DNA of 64,000 nt from Sva-07 sp963828415 (GCA_963828415.1 CAWHEI010000015.1:248001-312000), one strand, 5' to 3'. Shown: positions 9,477 to 18,131, counted from the stretch's first letter. Notes: a model not told the origin generated them from the sequence alone. A program made the numbers and translations.

Positions 9477-10289
9477 TCAGCTCCGGTCTCGAGCGTCACG
9501 CACGAGCACCTCCTGGGCGACCGTCGCAACGTGGGTGCCATCGGCCTCGAAGACGTGACCGACCGAGAGGCCACGGCCGCCGACGTAGTGATGACAGGAG
9601 AAGTCGTACAGGTGCCAGCGGTCGGCGCGCAGCGAACGGTGGAACCAGATGGTGTGGTCGAGGCTCGCACAGAACAGGCTGTCACGCGCTTCGGGATCGT
9701 CGGCGACCGGGTGCGCTCGGATCACCGAGTCGGTCGGCATGTCATCGGACAGGAAGGCCAACCAACAGCGGTGGAGCAGCTGGGCGCTCGCGTCGAGCGG
9801 GTCGCCCAGATCGTGGTTGACGCGCATCCAGGCGACTGCCCGACCGGTGCCGTCGCGCGCCCCACCGGTGACCTGGTCGGCGGGCACGACCACACGAGCG
9901 AACGTGGGCGTCCACGAATCCTCGACCAACGACTCGGCTGCCGGCACCTCCGGCATCGTCACCGTCTGAAAGGCGGCCGCCCGCTCGGGCCGTTGGAACG
10001 AACTCTCCGCGTTCAGGATGGCGCCTATTGCCTGACGGGCCACCACACGGCGGGTGGCGAAACTCCGACCATTTCGAATCCGGTCGACCTCGTAGCGCAC
10101 GGGTTCGGTGTGATCCCCTCGTCGGATGAAATAGGCCCGGATCGAGTGTGGTTCGAGTTCGGGATCGACCGAGATCGCCGCGGCGCGGAGTGCTTGCGCG
10201 ACGATCTGGCCACCATAGAGACCACCCCACGGATATCGGGGCCCCTCACCAACGTGGACATCGGTCCCGTGAGCTGACAATTCGAACAT
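9477..10289 (-). CDS. Acyl-CoA thioesterase II (TesB family)
   Basis: The 270-residue double-hotdog thioesterase hydrolyses acyl-CoA to free acid and CoA. GGLYGGQIVAQALRAA and SFATRRVVARQ belong to the N-terminal hotdog, and SLDHTIWFHR...HLYDFSCHHYVGGRGLSVGHVF to the C-terminal TesB signature. I chose ATG 10289 (MFELSAHGTDV) because the reading frame upstream encodes a Cys/Trp-rich tail with no family similarity and overlaps the divergent gene at 10340. The start has no strong ribosome site. Confidence 0.8.
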   Translation of the reverse strand: MFELSAHGTDVHVGEGPRYPWGGLYGGQIVAQALRAAAISVDPELEPHSIRAYFIRRGDHTEPVRYEVDRIRNGRSFATRRVVARQAIGAILNAESSFQRPERAAAFQTVTMPEVPAAESLVEDSWTPTFARVVVPADQVTGGARDGTGRAVAWMRVNHDLGDPLDASAQLLHRCWLAFLSDDMPTDSVIRAHPVADDPEARDSLFCASLDHTIWFHRSLRADRWHLYDFSCHHYVGGRGLSVGHVFEADGTHVATVAQEVLVRDARDRS

Positions 10290-10303
10290 CGATTTCCAGG
10301 CTA

Positions 10304-10331
10304 TTGCATCCCCCGGAATTCTCCATAAGAT
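10304..10331 (+). promoter_or_regulatory. Candidate sigma70-type promoter for a leaderless gene
   Basis: TTGCAT (10304-10309), a 16-nt spacer and TAAGAT (10326-10331) precede the ATG at 10340 by 8 nt. No Shine-Dalgarno lies between, so transcription would begin at or close to the start codon. Confidence 0.5.
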
Positions 10332-10339
10332 TGGCCGCC

Positions 10340-10756
10340 ATGGCAGGCAAAAGAGGACCTCGAACACCAATGAGCGAAGCCCACAAGGCGGCGCTCGCCA
10401 AAGGCCGTATGGAGGGTCGAGTGGTTCGCGACTACCTCGAAGGACTTCGCGCCACCAAGCCGAAGCGAGGGCGCAAGCGCACACCCGACACCATCCGTAA
10501 GCGCCTCGATGCCATCGACGTCGAACTCGCCAGTGCGAGCCCGCTCGACGAGCTCCTCCTGGTCCAGGAGCGCCGCGATCTCGAGGCCGAACTGGCGGCC
10601 AAGTCCGACGCCATCGACATGGATGCGCTCGAAGCCGAGTTCGTCAAGGTGGCCAAGAGCTACTCCGACAGCAAGTCGATCTCGTACGCCTCGTGGCGCG
10701 ACGTCGGCGTCCCCGCCAGCGCGCTCAAACAGGCCGGCATCTCCCGCGCCGACTGA
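10340..10756 (+). CDS. Small basic actinobacterial protein of unknown function
   Basis: A 138-residue protein. The N-terminal 50 residues are strongly basic with KRGRKR-type clusters (MAGKRGPRTPMS, PKRGRKRTPDT). A helical, charged centre with heptad-like Leu/Ala (residues about 55-95) follows, then an ending SYASWRDVGVPASALKQAGIS that reads like a small helix-turn motif. I recall similar hypothetical proteins in other actinobacteria, but no function. The basic N-terminus would suit nucleic-acid binding, which is inference. The start is set by the closely spaced TAAGAT box upstream; it is divergent from the thioesterase gene. Confidence 0.7.
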   Translation: MAGKRGPRTPMSEAHKAALAKGRMEGRVVRDYLEGLRATKPKRGRKRTPDTIRKRLDAIDVELASASPLDELLLVQERRDLEAELAAKSDAIDMDALEAEFVKVAKSYSDSKSISYASWRDVGVPASALKQAGISRAD

Positions 10757-10784
10757 CGTACACGATGCGCCATGGGCGTCATCG

Positions 10785-11016
10785 GATTGGGAACTGCTGG
10801 TGTTCGCGACCTGCGTCTCTCACCGATGAGCCAACCGACCGGATACGGCGGCTCCGCTCATCGCAACCCCCGACAACCACCCTCCGATGAGCCAACCGAC
10901 CGGATACGGCGGCTTCGCTCATCGCAACCCCCGACAACCACCCTCCGATGAGCCAACCGACCGGATACGGCGGCTTCGCTCATCGCAACCCCCATTTCCC
11001 AGCACAGCGCCTGGCG
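10785..11016. repeat. Composite palindromic repeat with triplicated GATGAGC core
   Basis: The element runs from GATTGGGAAC (10785-10794) through GCGACCTGC and CTCTCACC into three GATGAGC-N24-GCTCATC units at 10825-10862, 10886-10923 and 10947-10984, repeating every 61 bp with near-identical 23-bp spacers. It ends in TTTCCCA (10995-11001) and CCTGGCG (11010-11016). The same outer framework surrounds a single unit at 60964-61074. TGGGAA and TTCCCA form outer inverted ends. The stretch from 10757 to 11060 contains no gene. Confidence 0.8.
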
Positions 11017-11060
11017 CGCACTCAGCGCGTGCCACCAGACACATCATGTTCGTGGCCCGA

Positions 11061-12362
11061 TCAGGCCTCGAGGTCGTCGAGCTGTTCGAGGACGTGATCG
11101 AGGTTGCGCAGCGATCGGCGCAGATCGAACGCCTCGTCGAGCACCGCATTGTCGACGTCGTCGTCGGCTTCGAGCAGTGAACGGAAATCGACACCGTCGT
11201 CCCACGCCTGCATCGCGTTGCGTTGCACGATCCGATATGCGTCATCACGTGTCGCGCCGGCCTGCACCAATGCGAGCAGAACGGGCTGGCTGAACACCAG
11301 GCCATAGCTGGCGTCGAGGTTCGCCTGCATGCGCTCGGGGAACACCATCAATCCGTCGAGCAGCCGTCGCAGGCGCCGCATCACATAGAACGCCAGCTGC
11401 GACGAATCCGGCAGGATCACGCGTTCGACCGACGAGTGCGAGATGTCGCGTTCATGCCACAGCGCCACGTCCTGCATGCCCGCCGACAGATTGCCACGCA
11501 GCACTCGGGCGAGTCCTGAGATCGTCTCGGCGGAGATCGGGTTGCGCTTGTGGGGCATCGCGGACGAGCCCTTCTGCCCCGGCTTGAACCCCTCCTGCAC
11601 CTCACGCACCTCGGTGCGCTGCAAGTGTCGGAGTTCGACCGCCATCAACTCGCACGTTGCACCGACCGACGCACACGCGTACAGGAACTCGGCGTGGCGG
11701 TCGCGGGCGATCACCTGAGTCGCCGGCACCGGCTTCAACCCGAGCGCGTCACCGACGTGTCGTTCGACCTCGGGCGGGATGTTCGAGTACGTCCCCACCG
11801 CACCGCTGAGCTTCATCACCGCGACGTTGTCGCGGGCGGCCCGCAACCTCGTGCGGTCACGGTCGACCTGCAGTGCCCACAAGGCGACCTTGGCTCCGAA
11901 CGTGGTCGGCTCGGCGTGGATGCCGTGCGTTCGTCCGATCATCACCGTGTCGCGGTGCTCGCGGGCGATACGCACGAGCGTGGCGAGCAGCTCGCTCGAC
12001 GCGTCGATCAGCAGGTCGGCGGCGTCGCGCAGCGCCCAGCACAGCGCGGTGTCGACCACGTCGGATGACGTGAGCCCGTAGTGGATCCACGACGACGCGG
12101 GCGGCCCGATCGCCGCCTGCACGACGTCGACGAACGCGGCGACATCGTGATCGGTGACCGCCTCGCGGTCGAGCACCTGCTGCACGAACGCCTCGTCGGT
12201 CGCCGGTGCCAGTTCACGGCACGTCACCGCATCATCTGCGGGGACGATCCCGAGGGCTGCGTGGCCCTCGGTCGCGAGCAACTCCACTTCGAGCCAGCGA
12301 CCGAAGCGGACCGTGTCGGCCCAGACGGCGTCCATCTCGGGCGTGGAATAGCGGGGGATCAT
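11061..12362 (-). CDS. purB: Adenylosuccinate lyase
   Basis: This 433-residue member of the fumarase/aspartase superfamily cleaves adenylosuccinate to AMP and SAICAR to AICAR, releasing fumarate. The signature loop reads GSSAMPHKRNPISAE, the catalytic histidine region is GRTHGIHAEPTTFG, and LTSSDVVDTAL is the third conserved block. The ATG at 12362 overlaps the purA stop as ATGA, so the two are translationally coupled. A longer in-frame reading upstream runs antisense-like through purA and lacks similarity. Confidence 0.92.
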   Translation of the reverse strand: MIPRYSTPEMDAVWADTVRFGRWLEVELLATEGHAALGIVPADDAVTCRELAPATDEAFVQQVLDREAVTDHDVAAFVDVVQAAIGPPASSWIHYGLTSSDVVDTALCWALRDAADLLIDASSELLATLVRIAREHRDTVMIGRTHGIHAEPTTFGAKVALWALQVDRDRTRLRAARDNVAVMKLSGAVGTYSNIPPEVERHVGDALGLKPVPATQVIARDRHAEFLYACASVGATCELMAVELRHLQRTEVREVQEGFKPGQKGSSAMPHKRNPISAETISGLARVLRGNLSAGMQDVALWHERDISHSSVERVILPDSSQLAFYVMRRLRRLLDGLMVFPERMQANLDASYGLVFSQPVLLALVQAGATRDDAYRIVQRNAMQAWDDGVDFRSLLEADDDVDNAVLDEAFDLRRSLRNLDHVLEQLDDLEA

Positions 12363-13633
12363 GAGGCCCAGACGAGGTAGTCGTCGCGCTCGGCGCCGAC
12401 GCCGACCACCTTGACCGGCACCCCGACCTGCTCCTCGACGATCTCGATGAAACGCTTCGCTTCCGGCGGCAGCTGGCCGGGTTCGCGCTTGTCGCTCAAC
12501 ACGCTGCCCCAACCGGGCAGGGTCACGTAGACGGGTTCGACGTCGGCGATCAGCTCGGAGCGATCCGGGTAGTGCTCGAGCAGTTCCCCATCGAGGCGGT
12601 AGCCGGTGCAGATCTTGATCGTCTCGAATCCGTCGAGGATGTCGAGCTTGGTGAGGGCCAGCTCGGTGAGGCTGTTGAGGCGTACGGCCTGGCGCAGCAT
12701 CACGCAGTCGAGCCAGCCGGCGCGACGACGTCGACCTGTGACCGTGCCGAACTCCTTGCCGACATCGACGAGCGTGTCGCCGTCGACGTCGAAGAGCTCG
12801 GTGGGGAACGGGCCGGCACCGACTCGAGTCGTGTAGGCCTTGGTGATCCCGACGATGCGGTCGATGTCGCGCGGACCGAGGCCTGTGCCGACGCAGGCGC
12901 CACCCGCCGTCGGGTTCGACGACGTGACGTAGGGATACGTGCCGTGGTCGAGGTCGAGGAACGTGGCCTGGGCCCCTTCGAGCAACACATGCGTGCCAGC
13001 GGCAAGCGCACTGTGGAGCAGACCGACCGTGTCGCACACGAACGGAGCGACCCGCGCGCCGAGTTCGCCGAACCGCTCGACGATCTCGTCGACGTCGAGG
13101 GTTTCGCCACCGGCCTGCTCGATCAAGGTGTTCTCGGCGACGGCGCGCTCGCGGACCAGACCGGCGAAACGATCGGCGTCGAGGACGTCACCGACCCGAA
13201 TGCCCACACGGCGCGACTTGTCGGCGTAAGCGGGGCCGATGCCCTTGAGCGTGGTGCCGATCTTGTCGTCGCCGCGCATCGCCTCGGCGATCGCGTCGTG
13301 GGCCTGGTGCCACGGGAAGATCAGGTGCGCCCGACTCGACACCTTCAGCTCGGCACACGAGATGCCGCGCGCCTCGAGCATGTCGACCTCGTTGAAGAGC
13401 GTCGGCAGGTCGACGACGACGCCGTTCGCGATCACGGGGATCACATGGTCGTAGAGGATCCCGGAGGGAACGAGCTGCAGGGCGTAGCGCTCGCCATCGA
13501 CGACAACGGTGTGGCCGGCGTTGTGCCCACCCTGGTAGCGCACGACGTACGTGTGCTCTTTCGACAGCAGGTCGATGACCTTGGCTTTGCCCTCATCGCC
13601 CCACTGGGCTCCGACGACGACGGTGACGGGCAT
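12359..13633 (-). CDS. purA: Adenylosuccinate synthetase
   Basis: The 424-residue GTP-dependent enzyme joins IMP and aspartate. The N-terminus VVVGAQWGDEGKAKVIDLL is the P-loop-like signature (K in place of the more common G in GDEGKGK), YQGGHNAGHTVV follows, and GIGPAYADK and GTVTGRRRRAGWLD are conserved active-site segments. GGGGAG precedes the ATG at 13633; the frame upstream lacks family similarity. It forms an operon with purB, and the pair performs both steps from IMP to AMP. Confidence 0.93.
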   Translation of the reverse strand: MPVTVVVGAQWGDEGKAKVIDLLSKEHTYVVRYQGGHNAGHTVVVDGERYALQLVPSGILYDHVIPVIANGVVVDLPTLFNEVDMLEARGISCAELKVSSRAHLIFPWHQAHDAIAEAMRGDDKIGTTLKGIGPAYADKSRRVGIRVGDVLDADRFAGLVRERAVAENTLIEQAGGETLDVDEIVERFGELGARVAPFVCDTVGLLHSALAAGTHVLLEGAQATFLDLDHGTYPYVTSSNPTAGGACVGTGLGPRDIDRIVGITKAYTTRVGAGPFPTELFDVDGDTLVDVGKEFGTVTGRRRRAGWLDCVMLRQAVRLNSLTELALTKLDILDGFETIKICTGYRLDGELLEHYPDRSELIADVEPVYVTLPGWGSVLSDKREPGQLPPEAKRFIEIVEEQVGVPVKVVGVGAERDDYLVWAS

Positions 13634-13686
13634 GCACGCTCCCCTGGAATGGTGATTGGAACGTGTCGAGATGGTACTAGTTTCCC

Positions 13687-14835
13687 GTGGCTCCCTCGTT
13701 GTCCGTTCCGGTGGCTCCCTCGCTCGGTGCGGAACAAGTCGAGCGCGTGAGAGCACCACTGCCTGGCGCGTGGACACTGCCGCCTGCCGCGTACACCGAT
13801 CCAACCGTGTGGGAACGCGAGGTCCACACCATCTTCCGGCACGAGTGGATCTGCGTCGCTCGTTCGTCGCAGGTGGCCCAGCCCGGCGACTACGTGGCGG
13901 TCGACGTCGTCGACCAACCGGTGATCGTGATCCGAGGCGACGACGGGGCCGTGCGGGCGATGTCGAACGTGTGCCTGCACCGGTCGATGCCGCTCGTGTC
14001 CGAACCCGGATCAGCCCGGTGGATCGTGTGCCCCTACCACCAGTGGTCATACGGACGTGACGGATCCCTGCACACCGCACCGATGATGGACGGCGCCGAG
14101 GGGTTCGATCCGGCCTCGTGCCAGCTCCCCCAGCTTGCGGTGGAAGAATGGGAGGGCTTCGTGTTCGTCTCGATGAACGACGATCCCGCCCCGCTGGCTC
14201 CGCAACTGGAACCGCTTGCGGCCACCCTCGAACAGTACGGATTGGGCGATCTCGTCATCGTCGACACGATCGAGTTCGACTCGCCATGGAACTGGAAGCT
14301 GCTCGTCGAGAACTTCATGGAGGCGTACCACCACATCGGCCCGCACCGCGACACGTTCCAGCAGAGCAACCCGGCAGCGGCGTCGTTCGTCGTCGACAAC
14401 GACGGTGCACCGTGGTCGCTGCTGCACATGCCCGGCGTGACCGGCCTCGACGAGAGCCCGGACCTGCCGTTCCTGTCGGGGCTCGACCGCGAACGACGAG
14501 CCGACCTGCTCGCCATCTGCGTGTACCCGACGTTGCTGTTCGCGGTGACCGGCACGCTGGCGACCTGGTACGAGGTGGTGCCACACGCCCACGACCGGAT
14601 GACGCTGCGCATCCACCTGCTGCTCGAGCCACACGTCGCGATCGACCCCGAGGTGATCGCAGCGCTGCCCGCGATCCACGAGGGCCTCGCCTGGATCCAC
14701 GGCGAGGACATCCCGGTCAACGAAGGACCGTGGCGCGGCCTGCATGCACCGCTCGCCGCGCAGGGCCGCCTGTCGCCCTACGAAGCAGCCATCTGGCAGT
14801 TCAACCAGTACTGGCTGCAACGGATCGGCGCCTGA
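13687..14835 (+). CDS. Rieske-type aromatic ring-hydroxylating oxygenase, alpha subunit
   Basis: A 382-residue oxygenase. The Rieske [2Fe-2S] ligands are CLH and CPYH in CLHRSMPLV...RWIVCPYHQW near residues 98-120. The mononuclear iron site shows ENFMEAYHHIGPH, the usual N-x-x-E-x-Y-H-x(4)-H pattern. It would hydroxylate or demethylate an aromatic or quaternary-amine substrate with electrons from a separate reductase, and no reductase, ferredoxin or beta subunit is adjacent. The GTG at 13687 has no Shine-Dalgarno; a second GTG eight codons later is an alternative start. Confidence 0.82.
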   Translation: MAPSLSVPVAPSLGAEQVERVRAPLPGAWTLPPAAYTDPTVWEREVHTIFRHEWICVARSSQVAQPGDYVAVDVVDQPVIVIRGDDGAVRAMSNVCLHRSMPLVSEPGSARWIVCPYHQWSYGRDGSLHTAPMMDGAEGFDPASCQLPQLAVEEWEGFVFVSMNDDPAPLAPQLEPLAATLEQYGLGDLVIVDTIEFDSPWNWKLLVENFMEAYHHIGPHRDTFQQSNPAAASFVVDNDGAPWSLLHMPGVTGLDESPDLPFLSGLDRERRADLLAICVYPTLLFAVTGTLATWYEVVPHAHDRMTLRIHLLLEPHVAIDPEVIAALPAIHEGLAWIHGEDIPVNEGPWRGLHAPLAAQGRLSPYEAAIWQFNQYWLQRIGA

Positions 14836-14840
14836 CGGCG

Positions 14841-14873
14841 GATTACATCAGGGGTCAGACCCGCGATGTAATC
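14841..14873. repeat. REP-like palindrome, GATTACA family, copy 1
   Basis: GATTACATC (14841-14849) and GATGTAATC (14865-14873) are perfect 9-bp inverted arms around the core GGGGTCAGACCC. It starts 6 bp after the Rieske oxygenase stop codon. The same unit occurs in inverted pairs at 19840-19912 and 52398-52493. Confidence 0.85.
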
Positions 14874-14910
14874 CTTCGGCACCGGTGGCAGCCTCGCCGG
14901 TAGCGTCGGC

Positions 14911-16236
14911 GTGGTGACGGTGATGCGCAGACAGGTCTGGAACGACATGAACGTCGGCGCTCGCGATGCGCTGATGCGCCGCGGGATCGACGACATCTTC
15001 GAGCCTGGCCTGAGGCGCTCGATCGGTGACCTGATCGACGACGTGCGTGAGCGGGGTGACATCGCCGTGTGCGAAGCGCTCGGCCGGTTCGACGGCATCG
15101 AGGTGTCGCCCGACGGGCTGCGGGTGAGCGCCGACGAGTTCGAGCGGGCGTCAGTGTCGGCCGAGGTCGACGCGGCGCTCGACGATGCGATCGCCCACCT
15201 TCGAGCGTTCAACGAGGCGCAGATGGAGCAGGCCCAGGACTGGTCGTTCGAGAGCGAGCCGGGCCTGATCGTCGGCGAGAAGATCAGCCCGATCACGTCG
15301 GCTGGTCTGTTCACGCCGTCCGGCAAGGCGAGCTATCCGAGCGTTGCCTACCAGCTGGCCGTGCCGGCCGTGGTTGCGGGGGTGCCGTCGGTGTCGCTCG
15401 TCGTCCCACCAATTCCCGGCGGCAGCGGCGAGGTCGACCCAGCCGTGTTGGTGGTGTGCCGCAAGCTCGGCATCGCCGACGTGTTCCGGGTGAACGGCCC
15501 GGCCGGTATCGCGGCGCTCGGTTTCGGTACGGACACGATTCCCAAGGTCCGCAAGATCGTCGGGCCCGGATCGCCCGCGGTCACGATCGCCCAGGTCGAG
15601 ATGCAACGCCACGGCGTGGCGACGATGATGCTGCTCGGCCCGACCGAGAGCCTCGTGATCGCCGACGACAGCGCCGACCCCGCGCTGCTGGCGGCTGACC
15701 TGCTGATCGAAGCCGAACACGGCACCGACAGCACCGTGGTACTGCTCACCGACTCGGCCGCGCTCGCGGACGCCGTCGATGCGGAACTCGAACGGCAGTT
15801 GGCCGGACTCGCCGACGTGCGCGCCACGGCAGCGCGAGCCTCGCTGGGCCCGAACGGGGGCTGCGTGCTCGTTGATTCCCTTGTTGTCGCGGTCGGCATC
15901 GCCAACGAGTTCGCACCCGAGCACCTCCAGGTCGCCGTCGCCGACGCGGTCGTCGACGAGGTCGTCGATGCGCTCGTCAACGCCGGCGAAATCCTCATCG
16001 GTCAACACACGCCATTCAGCGCCGCCAACTTCGTCATCGGGTGCCCGGCGTCGCTGCCGACGTCGGGATTCGCCCACGTGTCGTCCGGCATCACCGCCGA
16101 CACGTTCCTCAAGCGCACCGCCATCGCCCGCGCCGACGCCGCGGCGCTCGCCCGAATGGCTCCGTCGGTGTTGGCGCTCGCCGACCACGAAGGCTTCCCC
16201 GCCCACGGCGACGCCCTCCGCCTGCGTCAACGTTGA
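14911..16236 (+). CDS. Histidinol dehydrogenase family protein (divergent HisD paralogue)
   Basis: The 441-residue HisD-fold NAD-dependent dehydrogenase has the catalytic Glu-His pair in NEFAPEHLQVAV and the GPGSPAVTIAQ and GPTESLVIADDSADP blocks. Several residues that are near-invariant in true HisD differ: the zinc-site QAEHD reads EAEHG, and the ALGDYxxGPNHVLPT segment reads SAANFVIGCPASLPT, so the Asp ligand becomes Asn. No his genes are nearby. It may act on a substrate other than histidinol, as some HisD paralogues do. TAGCGT at 14901-14906 suggests a leaderless start; GTG 14914 would fit that spacing better than GTG 14911. Confidence 0.75.
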   Translation: MVTVMRRQVWNDMNVGARDALMRRGIDDIFEPGLRRSIGDLIDDVRERGDIAVCEALGRFDGIEVSPDGLRVSADEFERASVSAEVDAALDDAIAHLRAFNEAQMEQAQDWSFESEPGLIVGEKISPITSAGLFTPSGKASYPSVAYQLAVPAVVAGVPSVSLVVPPIPGGSGEVDPAVLVVCRKLGIADVFRVNGPAGIAALGFGTDTIPKVRKIVGPGSPAVTIAQVEMQRHGVATMMLLGPTESLVIADDSADPALLAADLLIEAEHGTDSTVVLLTDSAALADAVDAELERQLAGLADVRATAARASLGPNGGCVLVDSLVVAVGIANEFAPEHLQVAVADAVVDEVVDALVNAGEILIGQHTPFSAANFVIGCPASLPTSGFAHVSSGITADTFLKRTAIARADAAALARMAPSVLALADHEGFPAHGDALRLRQR

Positions 16237-16261
16237 CGCGGGTCCGCCGGGTCGCCGTCGG

Positions 16262-17551
16262 TCAGGAGCCTTCCTGGCACGCGGCCTCGGCCGCCTCTTG
16301 AGACGAGCTCTCCACCTGGTCGATCAATCGATCGACCCAACGTTCGGAGAACCCGCCGAGCACCGCCCAGAAGTACGCCGACTGGGCGCTCACGCTCACG
16401 AGGTCCTGCACCCCGGCCTGCAGGAGCACCACGAGCAACAACCCGACGACCCCACCGAACGCAAGCCGGAGCAAGACGAGTTGCAGCGGGTTGACCACTT
16501 CGGAGATCGACGCCGCTCGCGAGGAGTTCCGCGTGAACAACACGTACGACACCGCTGCCCCGGTCATGGCCAACCCCACGATGGTCAGGTAGTTGCCGAT
16601 CCCACCGAGCGCGTCGTCGGGATTCGACGACGGTGTCGTCACCAACACTCCGATCGCCCCGAGGACCAACGCGCCGAACAGCGTGAAGCCCCGGTAGAGC
16701 AGCCCCCGACCGCCTTCGACCAATCGTCGGTCGAGTTCGGCGAGATACCGGTTCTTGGTCTGGCGCATCGCCCAGACCTCGCTGCGGAGTTCCTCGATGT
16801 TCGTCGACTCGTCCTCGGTGAGCTCGCGACCGCTGATGTTCGCCCGTTCGACCAGCAGGCTCCGCCGGTCGAGGCCCTCGAGCAGCTCGGTCTGCGCCGC
16901 CCGCAGGAGCTGCCAACCGTCGGAGATCCTGCGTTGCTCGAGCGCGAAGCCGGCATCGTGGATCAGTCCCATCGCGGCGATCGCCCAACCCTCGTCGTAT
17001 GCGTTGCTGTCGCGAACCACGGAATCGATGCGACGTGCAGCGATCGTCAACTCGGTACGGAGGTGGCCTTCGGAGGCAGACGGACGCACCAGGTGCCGCC
17101 CCGCCCCCCGCAGGCCGCTGATCAACTCGGTGCCGACCAGCGTCGTCGTCGCAGCGACTGAACTGACGGTACGAGCGCCGTCACGGTCCGCGGGCGCGAT
17201 CTCGGCGACGTTCTCGAGGTCGACACCGCGTATGGCATCGGTTGCTGACGCCGGCTCGTCGACCTTCGCCGGAGTGACCGCAACGTTCGGCACTTGTTCG
17301 TCAGGCGACGCCTCACCGTCCGATGCGATCTCATCCGATGACCCGGCACCTGGCACGACCTCCTCCGATGTCTCCGCTGCCGCGACTTCGTGTTCCACCT
17401 TCGGACTCGTGCCCACGATCGGGATCTGTTGAGTGCGACCGACCGTGTCGATGACGTCGGAATCGGCGCTGCCGTCCTTCGGATCGGAGCGACCAGGCGT
17501 CACGACGGTGCGACGAGGGGACAACCTGGTTCTGATACGAGCGAATTCCAC
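16262..17551 (-). CDS. Four-helix membrane protein with disordered N-terminus, function unknown
   Basis: A 429-residue protein. About 120 residues of acidic, Ala/Ser/Thr-rich, probably disordered sequence are followed by a helical region (HDAGFALEQRRISDGW..., ERANISGRELTEDES..., coiled-coil character) and four C-terminal membrane segments. The last ends in YFWAVLGGFSERWVDRLIDQVE; GFSER-type endings recur in bacterial membrane proteins of unknown role. I chose GTG 17551 because AGAAGGAAG lies about 7 nt upstream; the frame extends seven codons further to another GTG with no such site. It converges on the HisD-like gene. Confidence 0.6.
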   Translation of the reverse strand: MEFARIRTRLSPRRTVVTPGRSDPKDGSADSDVIDTVGRTQQIPIVGTSPKVEHEVAAAETSEEVVPGAGSSDEIASDGEASPDEQVPNVAVTPAKVDEPASATDAIRGVDLENVAEIAPADRDGARTVSSVAATTTLVGTELISGLRGAGRHLVRPSASEGHLRTELTIAARRIDSVVRDSNAYDEGWAIAAMGLIHDAGFALEQRRISDGWQLLRAAQTELLEGLDRRSLLVERANISGRELTEDESTNIEELRSEVWAMRQTKNRYLAELDRRLVEGGRGLLYRGFTLFGALVLGAIGVLVTTPSSNPDDALGGIGNYLTIVGLAMTGAAVSYVLFTRNSSRAASISEVVNPLQLVLLRLAFGGVVGLLLVVLLQAGVQDLVSVSAQSAYFWAVLGGFSERWVDRLIDQVESSSQEAAEAACQEGS

Positions 17552-17597
17552 GGGCCGACTTCCTTCTTGCACGATTCGAGTGTGTGTTTCAGACTTT

Positions 17598-17984
17598 TCA
17601 GATGGGGGCGAGGACGAGGCAGAACGGGTGCCCGGCAGGGTCGATCATCACCCGGAACCGATCAGGTCGCGGTTGCGTCGTGGCCTTCTGCGCCCCGAGT
17701 CGGAGGACCGCCACCTCGGCGCCGTCGAGGTTCGCCACGTCGATGTCGATGTGCGCCTGCTGGGGTACGTCGCCACCCGGCCAGGTCGGTCGACGATGAT
17801 CGTCGATCTGCTGGAACGCCAGGCGACCGTTCGGGGTGTGGACCTCGACCCAATCGTCGTCATCGCCAGGCACGAGGTCGCCGCCCACGATCGAGTTGTA
17901 GAAGTCCGCAAGGGCGAGTGCGTCGGGACAATCCAACGCCATCACGCCGAGGCGCCCGATCGAGGTCGGGAAATCGCTGTCCAT
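17598..17984 (-). CDS. VOC (glyoxalase/bleomycin-resistance) superfamily protein
   Basis: The 128-residue product has two babbab modules: IGRLGVMALDCPDALALADFYNSIVGGD and AHIDIDVANLDGAEVAVLRLGA...FRVMIDPAGHPFCLV. The ending DPAGHPFCL is the usual C-terminal metal-ligand strand. A single VOC domain of this kind normally dimerises, and the substrate is unknown. It is divergent from the response regulator gene across about 147 bp. Confidence 0.8.
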   Translation of the reverse strand: MDSDFPTSIGRLGVMALDCPDALALADFYNSIVGGDLVPGDDDDWVEVHTPNGRLAFQQIDDHRRPTWPGGDVPQQAHIDIDVANLDGAEVAVLRLGAQKATTQPRPDRFRVMIDPAGHPFCLVLAPI

Positions 17985-18131
17985 TCGAGCACCTTACGAG
18001 ACAGTGCCGATCAGATCGCCCCGACCGACGCTCGCAAACGCGAGAACGGCGTCAAGTCGGCACTGGCCGCTGCCGATGAGCTGGTGATGGAATCGACGTC
18101 TCGCGCACCAGGCGACACCGCCGTGCTCGGC

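Noticed and set aside
10825..10993. Three evenly spaced repeats resembling a CRISPR array
   Set aside because: The spacers are near-identical to each other, there are only three units, the repeat occurs alone elsewhere, and no cas gene is present.
13687..16236. Rieske gene plus HisD-like gene as one histidine or aromatic operon
   Set aside because: A palindrome and a separate TAGCGT box lie between them, and no other pathway genes flank them; a common function remains only a possibility.
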